DNA of 64,000 bases from Lyophyllum atratum (taxonomy: Eukaryota; Basidiomycota; Agaricomycetes; Agaricales; Lyophyllaceae), in contig JACGCN010000019.1 in the NCBI GenBank assembly GCA_014905825.1, positions 744,001 to 808,000 on the forward strand, given 5' to 3'. Shown piece by piece: positions 1 through 11,846 of the stretch; position 1 is the first letter of the stretch, and each line of letters starts with the position of its first letter. The position numbers and the translations under genes are program-made. The notes beneath the pieces were generated by a model that was given only the letters and a program-made list of their open reading frames with translations, was not told the origin of the DNA and did not search any database.

Positions 1-1147
1 GGAACCCCCTACTCTCAATAATCAACTCTCTCCTTTCCTCGCGCTTCAAATGACCGTGCCGATTCGGCTGGTCACCGACCCTTGGATAGACCGGAACGAT
101 TGTGAACCCGCCACCGGTTAACAACCTTCTCGAACTTGACCGGTACAAATGACGATACTCTGACATATTATGAGCGGCACTCGCCGCGCAACCGCTGCAG
201 ACTCCTCGATGCAACCTATCAATTGGCTAATTGAGCCTGGCGATGGAGCCAAGTCGCCCTTCATATGCCTTTATGCCCTTTTTATGCCCGCCCTCGGCCT
301 TGGGACGGAAAGGCTTGCTACATACTACTACCCAGTTAAATTGTTTCCAAGTTCATTTCGATTCTCTGGAACGGGCCTCTGCTTGACGAGTACTAGTACT
401 CACTTGCGACTCAATTTGTGCATGATATAGTATATACTCGAGTACTGTACTCGGGATACACCCAGTCGACTTTATGTGTTATCTATGTTTTATTTCGCAT
501 ACTCGTATGTTGATTACCGTGACTTGATGGATTCTAGCATCTACTCAAATTGCACAGCTATAAAACTTGATCGGACTGTGGCGGTACTCAAGCCCTTTAT
601 GCTCCTTTATAGTCATGTATTTGCCTAGTTTAGAATCGAAGGTATTCCGTCGTGGGTCTACGGTCCACCTGATCGTGCGCTCGTGTCTCTCTGTATGGGT
701 AATTTTTGTTCTGCGGCTGTAGCTTCAATCATAAGGTTATGGTCAACGATGGACTTGGCAAGCTGGACGGCTCCTTTCGCACGTATACATACCCAAGGAT
801 GCCCTTTGCAGGAGGGTTTGTTGAGGGAGATTCCAGCCGCTTGAAAATAATCTTGCATTCGAAACGGAAACATTATCTCTGGTTCATCAATCCCGTTGGT
901 GGACTAGGGTTGCGAGCACCAACAATGGACGGCACGGTAGTTTTCTAATACATACTGGAGTCAGCACCTCCGCTTTTGTTGTGTCTCCACGCCACAACCG
1001 AGAATTCTTGCATGTTAGTATCATAGAAGACGTTATCATAATTCCGAAGTAATACACAGGGATGACGGTAAGATGCGACGAATATTCCAGTATGATGATG
1101 ATGACATATGCAAGAAGTGAGTCCAAAGCCTGACCAGAATGCGATGA
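1..1147. other. Intergenic region, no gene assigned
   Basis: No reading frame here has intron signals, conserved motifs or convincing composition. The stretch lies beyond the 3' end of the minus-strand protease that stops at 1148. It holds two short palindromes built on GAGTAC (388-401 and 439-453). The open frames present are short, lack recognisable domains and look like chance frames. Confidence 0.6.
388..453. repeat. Pair of GAGTAC palindromes
   Basis: Positions 388-401 read GAGTACTAGTACTC, a perfect 14-bp palindrome. Positions 439-453 read CGAGTACTGTACTCG, perfect arms around one central base. They share the GAGTAC half-site and lie about 40 bp apart. They could be binding sites or chance; no gene is close. 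Confidence 0.5.
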
Positions 1148-3368
1148 TTAAACTGCTTGAGTGTAGTGTGGTGTAGGGAACTGCGGCTGCGCAGCATGAA
1201 TGTTGTGTGTAAAGGGGGGTTGATGAGGATGATGATATTGCGGCATGTGGGTATGGTTCGGTGGTGACGCCTGTCCATATGGAGGCCGCTGTGGGTAGTG
1301 CGACTGCGGAGGCTGGATAAAGTTCGATCCTCGCGGATGACCATAGGTTGCGAGAGGGGGGCCGAAAGCCGCCATCTGCGGGCCTGGGTGCTGCGGAAGG
1401 GAGGCATCAGAAGCGTCGGCTAGCGTTAGAGTTCTTTTGGCACGGTAGATGAAGAAGAAACCGATGCTGGCCAATATGAGGACGACTACGATCGTGATAG
1501 CGATGTAATACACGAGGGGACGCACTCCGCGGCGCTTTAGCTCGCTCTGGGTCCCTGTGGTATCGATTCCGTTTAATCGGACCTTCACAAAGTCAGCATG
1601 GGCTATGGAATCAGCGTCAGGACAGGGTCATCCCGATTTTGGAGATTGTGAGCCATCACCTTCCGCTGGGACGGTAGTTGAGAGGAATTGGATGTATGGG
1701 GCATCTATCTCGTCTGAACCTATGATGAAGTCCCCATAGTCCATAAGTACGTAGACATTCCGGACTGAACGAAAGCGGGCACTAAGACGCATGGGAAATA
1801 ACGATGATGATGTATACGCACGGAATGCCATGCCCAGGACCATATCGTAGTTAGGACTAGCGCCTCGGTTGTACGAGAAGGGTTGGAACTGACAAGGACT
1901 TAGTCCGACATTATGACGGATGAAAAAATATAGGACACACAGTACCGATACATAAAGGTTGGCCTCTGGAATCAGTGACACCAGAGAGTCCAATAGTCCT
2001 AGGATCACTGAAAGTATGTTTGGATGAACAAACACCATGGGCGCAATCGCAGAAACGCTCACAGTGATGCATCAAGGGGATGGATCGGATAAGGCCTCCC
2101 ATTGAACTTGAATGTAATGTTGACCTCTTGATTGCAAGGTAAAACCCATATATCTCCGACAGCTGCAATATTTAGAAGTCGTGCGCCAGCGAACCTGCTG
2201 TAGATTGCTTCCGCCACTGGACTAGATAGCAATGCGTTCAGTCCGATGTTGTGTGATGCAATAAAAGAGTAGACACCTAGGTACTTGTGGCAACGAAAAG
2301 CCAGTGTCGATCACAACTGTGGCTTGCTTCGGATTCGCTGTTGAGTCAATTTCCGTGTAGACCGGTATAGTTTTCCCGTCTGGTCCAATTAGCCCGTTCT
2401 CGTCAAGGAGCAATTGGAAATGTTGGTCGTGCGCTTGGTCATCAGCGACACTGGAAACAGCCAGTTTCGGTTGCATAAGGACATCCTCGAATCCATCAAC
2501 GACCTCGCCTATCGTAAGACTGCCACTGTAGAAATCAGTAGGATCTGTGAAATAGACGCGTCAGGCTCGATTTCCGGGGAAATGGTGACAAGACATTAGC
2601 GCACCATCGGAACGACCCAATAGAAATGTCAAATAGTTAGGTGTTGTCCGGTTTTGGAGGAATATGCGATCCACTAAAGCCGCGCCAGCGACGGTCTTCA
2701 TTTCTTGATAGATATTGGACCCATCGTTTGGACCAAGACCTGCTGCAGTGTTCAGAAAATGTTAATACGCCAGTTTGACGCGTGAGCTTCACCTATAATG
2801 CCTGCATCCTGCTCGTTCTCGGGACTTGGCGTAATTTCGACTATCGAGGCGATCAGGATGTGGCGGCCATGCATAGACACTGTAGACTCACGGTATGCTT
2901 GATCGGGGATGGTGTAGCCAGCGAACCCCACCTCGGCCGTTTTGATGGGTCCTTCGAAGAGAAGCCTGATGAGTCAAAGACGTACGACCACATTGGGCAA
3001 GTGTTTTACCGTTGACAGAGCCAACGGCGTAGGTGACCCCGCTGGTGAATTGGGTTTCGCCGCTGTTAGGTACGTTCCCAGCAATCCAGAGGTCCGAGCT
3101 GAAGGCAGGTATGACTGTCAGTGAGTCTTATTGCGCAGCAGACGCGCCAAGTCACGTACCTCCCGGTGTCGACCAATAAAGTGTAGTGCTTCCCTCCCAT
3201 CGTTATGTCAGCATAGTAGCTCACGTCCGCGGTATTATTGAGCTTCGCGCCAGTCGCTCGTCGGCCAAATTGTGAATGAGGCGCCTTCCGTTCGCCATGG
3301 AGGTCAAGGTGAAGCGCGTTGACGACAGCGATTAGGTAAGCTAAGAGGGCGACATGGAGAACTCGCAT
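1148..3368 (-). CDS. Membrane-anchored pepsin-like aspartic protease (family A1), copy A
   Basis: Predicted secretory or cell-surface aspartic endopeptidase. The start at 3368 opens a hydrophobic signal peptide (MRVLHVALLAYLIAVVNA). The first catalytic motif VDTGS-SDLW is split by an intron (exon 2 begins at 3098). A flap-like segment with YAVG follows. The second catalytic motif is IDTGFSLPQVPR near 2300, with DTG where this part of the family usually has DSG. After the catalytic domain comes one transmembrane helix (YYIAITIVVVLILASIGFFF, about 1450-1510) and a cytosolic tail rich in Pro, His and Gln. At least eight exons are needed. It is the divergent paralogue of the protease at 4836-6974: same domain order, and related sequence just before the membrane helix (DFVKVRLNG here, DFIKVRLSG there). 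Substrate unknown. Some internal splice sites are uncertain. Confidence 0.8.
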
Positions 3369-4835
3369 GTGGGCAGCGGCAGGGAACGGGGAAGACGTTC
3401 TGGCAACACCGGGGTGCTGGTGGGGGTAGCCAGTCAACCAAGAGGACGCCCACAGATACCTTCCTTTAACATGCAGCGCCTTGGCGCGGGCGGCGAACCC
3501 AGGGCAAACCTTACGACTAATAGGGCACGCCCCATATATGCTGCCTTCTAGTCTCAGCCCTGCCGAGCTGATGTATGAAATGTACCCAGAGTTTTTCAAT
3601 AAAAGGGGCTCATTCAACTCATGTACATCGGTAGTTCTTGGGTAGAGCTCTGCGTATGAACTATTATTGGTGTGTGCTACATGCTGGTATACTGATCATA
3701 AACTGTAATAGCGGTCCGATCGGAGTGCTGCTGGTACCGGTCAACGATTCTAATGTGACGGAGGGGGATGAAGGGCCATTGCTGGTCATAGGGGCTGTCG
3801 AGGAGCCCAGGAAGGGATGCACCCATCTCGGATCAGTCAAGTATATCCTCGATGACCAGACGAGCTCCTTGATGTAAATTTGGTTGTCTATATCGATGAC
3901 GGGGATTCCCAAGGCAAGGCGAGATAAGGAGGTAAGGCGAACTAATTCCGTGCAGCTGCGCAGCCCAAGAAACCCAAGAGCAACCGTGATACCACGATGC
4001 AGCAGTGTCGCTGCCGTAGGGTCAAGAACCACCAGGAATGATGAGGCTCTTCGCCACCGATCGAGTGTTGGCCAATGACCCAGCGTTGCGTTGGCCGGCC
4101 ATGGGTTCTGTAAGTGTCGATGTCAGTGGACACAAGGAGTCGCATCGATTTGCAGTCGAAGACAGTGGCGTCGGACAGTGGCATCGCCTGTCTCCATATC
4201 GCCCCATTAATGCTTCGGGGTACAGTTGACCCATTACGCTTGTAAATGAAAACCTTGGCTGGACTTATATATACTTTTGATAAGTTGTAAAGAATTCCAG
4301 TGAGCCAAGTAGACTCACATACTGTATATATGTTAAAATCCTTTTTCACCTTGACACTAGCTTTTCACAAGGTACCGAAGTGTCAAAAGTCCTTTAGGAA
4401 GGAATAAAATACGGAAGGTCCGTAGTCATCTCGCCCAGTGAAATTGTGAGCTAAGTAGGTGGATCAGCTGTTGTCCCTCATAGCGAGAGCTTGGCAAGGC
4501 GCAAGTCAAACATGTTCCGATGTAGCCGTTAGTCGCACGACGAGACCATCCCCGCGTGTAGTCGTAGGTACCAGACAGAGAGGGAAAGAGACGTAAGGGT
4601 TGCAGTGCTGCACAGTGCAAAAGCCAACTGTTTCAACTGTTTGTTAGTGATGGTCAAAACGAAGAGTGACAGGCACTGCCTCGCGGCTGGAAAACATTGC
4701 AATCACCAACTTTCTCTTCCTTACCAACGCCCTGTATACGAAATTGTGACTGTAGCTGGACAGCAACAAGTCTACCAGACATTCTTTCCATCGACCATTC
4801 CTTTGATTTAATCATCGCTCTTTGAGTTACTTCGT
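3369..4835. other. Intergenic region between two divergent proteases
   Basis: About 1.5 kb separates the start codons of the paralogous proteases and must contain both promoters. Two overlapping minus-strand open frames (about 3664-4032 and 3942-4349) have somewhat protein-like composition, but they match no family I recognise, overlap in different frames and could not be joined by plausible introns. They may be the remains of another gene or chance. No function is assigned. Confidence 0.4.
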
Positions 4836-6974
4836 ATGCGCTCTCTTATTCCTCTCGCCTTACTCTTCACGATCCTTGACGCAACCCATGGCATCAAAAT
4901 CCCCATTGAAATCCGCACCAACAGCCCTCCTACGTCCCATCTCGCTCGTCGGTCCAAGATAGGTGTAGCCAATAATGGAAACGCTCAATACATTGGTAAT
5001 ATGACGTTGGGAGGTGTGCCAGCCAGAGTGCTTCTGGATACCGGAAGGTAAGCTATCTTAGTGCTTAAATCACAACATGCTAATAATTTCTGCGTCAGTT
5101 CCGACCTATGGGTGAATTTTCCGAATACTCAGCCCACTTCAACGGATCTAGGGAAGTCGGTGACGTTGGCATATGCTGTGGGCCAAGCTGCGGGTGTGTG
5201 GCGGTTCTAGATGATGAGAGGATGAAATCTAATCAACTTCTCCGGTCAGGCAATGTCCACTCCACAACAGCAGAGCTCGGCGGGTTCAGCGTCGCCAACC
5301 AAGCCTTCCGTGTGTACACATCTTTCCCGTCACGGCATGTAATCTCCGCTAATGCTGACCCGTCCCAGTCTTGGTCTCCAACACCGACACATTTTCGAGC
5401 GATATCCATGCACAAGGCTACGATGGTCTCCTAGGTCTCGGGCCCAACAAGGGCAGCGTCATCCGAAAGAAGCTCGACGGCAATACCGGCGACACGACAC
5501 TCACACACATCTTCGAGCAGGGCCAATCCAACGACAGCTACATCACCTTCCTCCTTGACCGCAAAAGTGACCCCGGCGAGGCATTCACGGGCCAGCTCAC
5601 CATTGGAGAGCTCGCTAAGGGGTTTGAGAGCATCACGAGCATGCCGAAGCTCGACGTCGACACCGTCAACAGGCTGTTGAGCTCTGATCAGCATTGGCAA
5701 GCCCTGACCGACAAGAACAACGGGGTCCTCGGACCTGATGCTCAACCGATTGTCATTGACTCGATCGTCCCTAGTGCGCCCGACGGTCAGTTTGTTGCAG
5801 TGTTCGATTCCGGCTTCACTTTCAGGTAGGAGGAAAAGTGTGATAACTGTCTTCTGATCTGATGTATTGTGTCTCAACAAGCCAAGTTCCCCGTGATGTC
5901 TCCGACGCGATTTACGGACGTGTACAGGGTGCTGTATATGATACGACGGATGAGTTATGGACAATCCCTTGCGGGCAGTACCTCAACATCGCCCTTCAAT
6001 TTGGCGGAAAATCGTACCCGATACATCCCCTTGACACCGTCGACGACAACTTCAGTAGGAAGGATGCGAAAGGCAATAGGGTTTGCATTGGCGCTGTAAG
6101 TTCTTCACCATGAATAGTTGCTACCACTACTGAGCACTGTCCAGTTCCAACCCATCACTTCCGCCTTCAGTTTGCTCGGTCACTACGACATGATCCTAGG
6201 GATGAGTTTTCGTAAGAACGACCTTTGCCATGCTTCTTCATCCACTGACCATCCACAGTACGGAACGCGTATACGCTCCTCGACTTCGGCAGCTGGGCCG
6301 ATGGTCAAAGTGGCGAACACCCATACATCCAACTCGCCTCCGTCACGGACGTCGCTCAAGCCCGCAAAGACTTCATCAAAGTCCGTCTCAGCGGCAACGA
6401 CACCATAAGCGATGCCAAATGGGCTCTGCTTCCCGCAGACCAGATGCAACACTCTCCTGTATCCGCGGAAGAGAAGAAGAAGAAGTACCAGGAACTTGTC
6501 CTCAGTCGCTGGCCATACATCCTCACCGGCTGCCTCGTCTTAGTTATCGGCGTCGTTGGCTTCTGCATCTGGCGCTGCTGTCGCAGAAAGGCGGCGAAAA
6601 AGCCATCGAAGAAGGTCAATAACCTCTTCTCGACAGAGCCCGCGAGCACCACGTACCTGCCCTTGCAGGGACCTGGAGACGTGCCCAATAAGGGTGCGCA
6701 CTCCCCTGGCTTGACGCCGGGAGGGCAATACCCTGCCCGCGCCGAGTCACAATACTCTCTCGACTCGCAGTACCCTCCTGGTGTCAAACATGCTCAGGAC
6801 CCGCGATATTCTGAACAATACGGCAGTAACACAGAGTATTATAACGGCGGGCAACATCCGTCAGAACCGCCGAAGTCTCCAGGGTGGAACCAGCACACTT
6901 CTGACCCCCAGTACCCCCCACCGCAATATGTAAATAACCAACATCCATCATCACCTTATGGCTACGCCCAATGA
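4836..6974 (+). CDS. Membrane-anchored pepsin-like aspartic protease (family A1), copy B
   Basis: Predicted secretory or surface aspartic endopeptidase. The protein starts with a signal peptide (MRSLIPLALLFTILDATHG). The first active-site motif LLDTG-SSDLWV is split by the intron starting at 5048. The second motif, VFDSGFTF, lies just before the intron at about 5827, and QVPRDVSDAIYG follows it. A late exon begins VRNAYTLLDFGSW, typical of the C-terminal lobe. A single membrane helix (about 6510-6570, YILTGCLVLVIGVVGFCIW) is followed by a Cys/Arg/Lys stop-transfer sequence and a long tail rich in Tyr, Pro, Gln and Ser that ends at 6974. About seven exons. It lies head to head with copy A, and the locus looks like an inverted duplication that has diverged. 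Confidence 0.88.
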
Positions 6975-7277
6975 ATGCAGACCCACGGACTTATTTTTTT
7001 CTCTATCTTGCTTTCGTAGTATTGGCTTTGCGAGCACAGGGCACATCGCGCGCGGTAATCTATCCTCGCTGGACGATTCTTAATGTGACACACAGCTAGC
7101 TGTATTCCTGAATATATACCATTGCTTAGGATGAGATGTGGATGCTACTCGTTACGAGTACATATGCGGAAGTGTATGTAAGTGCAGGTTCGTGATACAT
7201 GGATGGATTAAACAAGTGGACAGCGATCTAAGATAGTAGCACGAGTAGATGAATATCAGGGAATGACGAGACTTGGA

Positions 7278-8398
7278 TCACTCTGCGTGTGGAACGGACC
7301 CCCAGAATGTCGAAAACCACTGTTCTATAGCAAGGAGTTTCTGGTAGCCCTTGTCGCCAGTGAATCCGCCAGTGACCAGGATAAAGTGGGCTAAGCAAAC
7401 TGCAAAATCGAAATTGATTGAAGCATACGAATTGGCATGTGCATTTTGAACATACCAGCAGCTACTACAGCGACGACTTGGGATATGGGATATGACTTCT
7501 CCTCCTGGAGGCCATGCTCGATGACTACCGGTATCTCCTTAGACTTCTCCAGGACGTCGGAATCCTGACTCGTCGCACCAGTCTTGATCGTCGTAAAGAG
7601 CGCAGTATTAAGGTCGAAGGCTTTGTTCGCTTCGGCGAGAACAGCACCTGATGCAGCGCCGTTAGTAAGCCCCTAATGAACATGAGAAGCGAAGCTCAAT
7701 TCTTACCTTTCACCTCAACACCTCTCTCCCCAGCCGTATTCATGCCCTCTCTGAACCAGTCCTTGATGCGCTTCATCTCACCTTGGTTCGCAGACTTCGA
7801 CGACCTGAGCTCCTTAAAGGCGTAGAACGACAGCCCCTGTTCCCCTTCCTCGTCTAGATCGTAGGCCTTCCCCAGTGTCCGGCGTATCGTCTGACCACCG
7901 CTCAAGTCCCCGAGGTACCGCACGTATGAGTGCGCAAGGAGTGGCGTAGGGTCATCAGAAGCAGCGAGCTCCCGTATTCGATTGACATAGGCCGTTAGTT
8001 CCGGGGGTGCGGATTGTAGCAACTTGACGTGCACAGGGTGGGATTTCCACGAGGCCTCCGGAACTTGGAGCAGGAAGGAAATGTCAGATGCGAGGGCGGG
8101 TGCGCGGGCGAGCAGCGTTGGGTTGTATGTTGGTTCGAGGACGGGGTGTGTGGCGTGACGGTCTAGGGCTTGCTCAAAGGCACTGACAAGAAGGGTTAGG
8201 ACTCTCGGAGGTGCACAGATGATCAAGGACCTACTCGTATATGTGCCAGAGCATCATAAGATATCTGACGTACTCGTCCCTATCTAGTCGCCCACTTAGA
8301 AGGACCATGGCACCTGGGCTTTTCGCTACCAGTTCATGGGCTTCGTGTGTGCTTTCCCGCAAGAGGGTAGCGAGAGGGAGGGAAAAATCAATAGACAT
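7278..8398 (-). CDS. HMX1: Heme oxygenase, tail-anchored
   Basis: Opens heme to biliverdin, iron and CO; fungal versions sit on the ER membrane and help recover iron. The start at 8398 begins MSIDFSLPLATLLREST and leads into THEAHELV, which carries the expected proximal heme-ligand His. LLAHSYVRYLGDLSGGQ (about 7895-7945) is the family's distal-helix signature, including the Gly-rich kink. KDWFREGMN follows, as in other fungal enzymes. The last exon gives a C-terminal hydrophobic segment (FAVCLAHFILVTGGF) ending at the stop at 7278, as in tail-anchored heme oxygenases. At least three introns are present. It converges on protease copy B, about 300 bp away. The family assignment is firm; the symbol is by homology. 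Confidence 0.88.
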
Positions 8399-8935
8399 GG
8401 TGGTGTGGAGGAAAGGGCACCAAAGTGTGAAGCGAATGTATATATCGCCTCCGATCGTATGTAATGGCGTGCTGTGCCACCGGGTCTACTATTAGCTGTC
8501 TTATATTAGGGGCCGTTCGGGAGTGGGACACATCTTGCCATTCCTGGTCATACCCTCTTCCTCTGACTCGACAGATGCCATGCAACACTCAACATACGGG
8601 GTGTCGTTGAGAGTCCAGACCCGTCACTTCAGCTGAGAAAGCCCTCGTTAGCGATGCTTTGAGCCTGTTGCGGTGCCACCTTGTACCGAAAACCGATGGC
8701 ATCTTATCTGATAGCAAATATATTTCATCTTTGATCTATACATATATACAGGGTCTGTTGAGCAGGAATGGTAAGTACAAGGATTTGGATATGCAAGTGT
8801 TCATAGCGAAGTCGTGCGGCCATAGAAACCGTATGTCAACATAGAAATCGAAGTCGAAGTCGAAGGTGTCACAGGAATGTCCGTATAAGGCTAGAAAGCT
8901 CAAAGGTTACCAGGGGATTCGGCAGAAAACAACTG
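8399..8935. other. Intergenic region upstream of the heme oxygenase
   Basis: This stretch lies upstream of the heme oxygenase start and downstream of the zinc-finger gene's stop. It should contain the heme oxygenase promoter and the 3' end of the neighbour. A short imperfect GAAGTC repeat occurs at about 8846-8865. No gene was recognised. Confidence 0.5.
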
Positions 8936-10606
8936 TCAAGATCTCAGGTCACGACGATCACGAAGTGCAAGGATAGAAGAACAGGAACGCACAGTAGTGG
9001 CGTCCACTTTCACATGCGCCATAGTTGGCGTCGGGGGGTTAGATGACGAACGAGTGCGTGTGATGGGCTTTGGAGGCGATTGACTTCGTTCTGAAGAGAA
9101 AGGACGGTTCAAGAATGGATAAATTTTTGGAATGCAACGGTACCCACCCATCTCCGCATCTTGAGAAGCCCTCTTACCTCGCTCAATTTGGTCTTGTGAC
9201 GCCGGTAAAGGTCCTAAGTAAATATACGTGAGTACATTGAAGCACAAGGAAGCCGGAAATCATACTTGGCCCGCCCATCAATACACCCCCTCCAATGACG
9301 CGCCAAGAGATTGGGAAATAGTTTTTCTTCTTATTTTCGTCCGCGACCGACGCAGGCTTTGGTGGTAGACCGTGTGACATTTGTTCGCATTGAAGAGGAG
9401 GAGAATCAAAAGGCGATGGCGTCTTCTGGGTAGGCTCGTCGTGAATACTAAACATAGTCATCAATAAATGCCAACCATGCAAAACGGCGCTAACTGACAA
9501 AGTACATTCCGAGCCATTCGGGCAGCTTCGCGTGGCCCTGTAGAATCGACAGGGCTTAGCTGGGGGGGGTCAGAGTTTAGTTGATTGAAAGGCGTGTAAA
9601 GGCCCGAACGAACGACGCCTACTTTTGTAATTAATTGTCTTGTGGCGGGACACCGAGCGCGACTGGGTCCGCGACTTGACCGGGGAAGAAGGCGAGATAG
9701 GCGGCTGGAATCCGTATGTTCCATACATGTTCGGAACCGCCGGATATGAAGTGTCTAGCGCCAGCACGGGTGCGCGCATGTTCGGGGAGCGATAGAATGG
9801 TGGAACATGGATGAGGGGCTGCTCATCGGCGATGCAGATCTGCGACTGATATTGATGATAGTGCTCGCTGTACTTGGGATCGTCCGTGAGGAAGACGGCG
9901 TCGTCCGAGAACGAACTAGATGTCGACACGGACAGGGTCGCGCTCGATTCTGCAGGGTGTGTAGGGGAGAAGAAGTCGTAGTAGTAGAGCTGTGGCGGTG
10001 GGATGCCAGGAGAATATGTGGGCGAAGCAGCGGGGTTCGGGTAAGGGCTCCGCCAGCCATGTGATGTCGAATACATGCTCTCGGAAGGCATGGAGACTTC
10101 GACTGGAGCCGTCGCAAGCTTCTGGCGCGCTGTACCCCCGGGCACTGAAGGATGGGTAAATGCAAAGGTCGGATAGTTGTGGTGAACGACAAACGAGGAT
10201 GTCTTTGAATTATAGCGGGCTCATCGTCATGGCCCTCGTTGTCCTTGGCGTCGACATCTGGTAATGTTTCAAATCCATTCTGGGCTCCCGTCACCTTCGT
10301 ATAATGTGACTAACCTGCCGACCCTTCCATTACATGTCTGTATCGACAAGCTGAACCGTGGCCACACCTGCCGGCGACATAATATCGGCATGGATTGGGG
10401 CTTTGGAGCGGGACCTCGTTCGATAATACATGCGAAAAATCGCATTCTTGTGCGGAGAGAGGACACCTCGAGGTCTGGAAGAATCTACAGGGTTTAGCTG
10501 ATTAAAAGCAACGATAAGCCACAGGCCTTGATCTATAACTTTGATGGAGCACAATATACATACTGTGCCGTTTTTTCGGTGGGGGCTTTCTATGGAACGG
10601 TTGCAT
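8936..10606 (-). CDS. Triple CCCH zinc-finger protein, probable RNA-binding protein
   Basis: The product carries three C-x7/8-C-x5/6-C-x3-H fingers, a fold that usually binds single-stranded RNA. The start at 10606 gives MQPFHRKPPPKKRH. After a first intron comes finger 1 (KPCRFFQTSRC then PLSAQECDFSH). Finger 2, in the same exon, is PCRYYVAGRCGHGSACRYRH. A long Ser/Pro/Tyr-rich linker follows (about 10145-9620). Finger 3 starts in its own exon near 9562 (KPCRFYRATRSCPNGSEC) and is completed across the next intron with TFIH. The C-terminal part is basic and Ser/Pro-rich and stops at 8936. The frame was built by splicing; every join keeps the zinc ligands in register. The three-finger plan recalls fission yeast Cps3-like proteins, but orthology is not shown. 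Confidence 0.78.
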
Positions 10607-11846
10607 CGTTAACGAGGAGCTAAAATCTATGGATGAATGAAGGAGGGATTATGGAGTGGGAAGAACAAAAAGATATGGCCGAGGGACGTGTGTGGGGACG
10701 GGGCAGGGTGGGGAAAGCTAACAGAAGCGCCGGAAAGCCTGCAGATCTTTAAGTCTCTCGAACAAAGATGTCCAGTGGGCCTTATCGGCCACTTTGTGAC
10801 GTTTCGAACAATGGCCACGATCCGAAACAATTTAGACGTAGCCAGAGTCCAAAAGTATATGAACAACCTTGGGCGTCGTGCAACAAAGTTTACGACCACG
10901 AGGCGGTCGTGCTGCTGTATCCGGCGATATCAGGCTGCCCGAATCATCCATTTACATTTCAGGGAGGCCATGACGAAGATTCCGAGGCGAATGCGAGACA
11001 ATAAGACGGCAGATGGCCAATGACACCGCTCTAGATCTGTAAATCGGCTGTAATTCCCACCTAGCTGATATAATTTGCTCAGTCTTGAGAAGCCTTGGCT
11101 TATTGTCATAGGGGCGTATGGGGCATTCCGAATGAGAAAACATGATGAATCCATATGGGTGTATGTTCCTGATCTTATTGTTATTTCTTGTTCAGTTCTT
11201 CAATCTCAAACTCACCGGAGTCTACATTGGGTAAGAACGTTTCCCGTTCGGCCTATACATCTGTGCCCATCATCGCCGAGAAAGTAGATGGGATGACATT
11301 AGCAGTACCCTCAGTTTCGCGAGGAGGTCCGCACTTCGTTGAGGGCCTTCGCTGAGGGCGCGAACAAAGAATAGGTCACATGAGTCATGGTAGGTTTAAG
11401 CCACGTTTTTCCTCCGGATCCTTGCGAAACACTCGTTCCAAATCTATCCAACTTCTAGGCCCACCCAATTGAAGAAGTTAAGCCACAGGGTTGAGTCGTG
11501 TAACAGTCGTCATGAACAACCCAACATCCCTAGGAAGAAAAAATATCCCGAAGATCGATTCGCAACCGGGAGTAACGGGCAGTATCTCAGAAACCAAGAA
11601 AAGTATGCCGTGAACACGGGTTCACGAGTGCACCCCTTACAGTGGCCCTGATTGCCGGTGACAGGCTCGAAGTACCGGAAAGTGAGTCGCGGATCTAATA
11701 AGTGTCAGGTTCTGGAGTTCAGCCTGAAATCGAAGAAACAAGATTTTGAAGGAAAATAACAATATACTTTACAGGTGTTATCATGAGAGTCGGGGGTGAG
11801 TCGTAAAGTAGCACAACACATAATGATAAAGGTACATCGGTGGGCG
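10607..11846. other. Intergenic region, no gene assigned
   Basis: About 1.2 kb between the CCCH gene start (10606) and the stop of the RING gene (11847). It should hold the promoter of the CCCH gene. Open frames on both strands around 10640-11290 overlap one another and show no domain, signal peptide or consistent intron pattern. Nothing else was recognised. Confidence 0.5.

Noticed and set aside
3664..4349. Overlapping minus-strand frames between the proteases
   Set aside because: They could not be joined by introns and match no family, so they are kept only as a note on the intergenic region.
9540..10510. Apparent repeated intron 3' ends (introner-like)
   Set aside because: On re-reading, the similar strings are the first codons of homologous CCCH fingers, not intron sequence.
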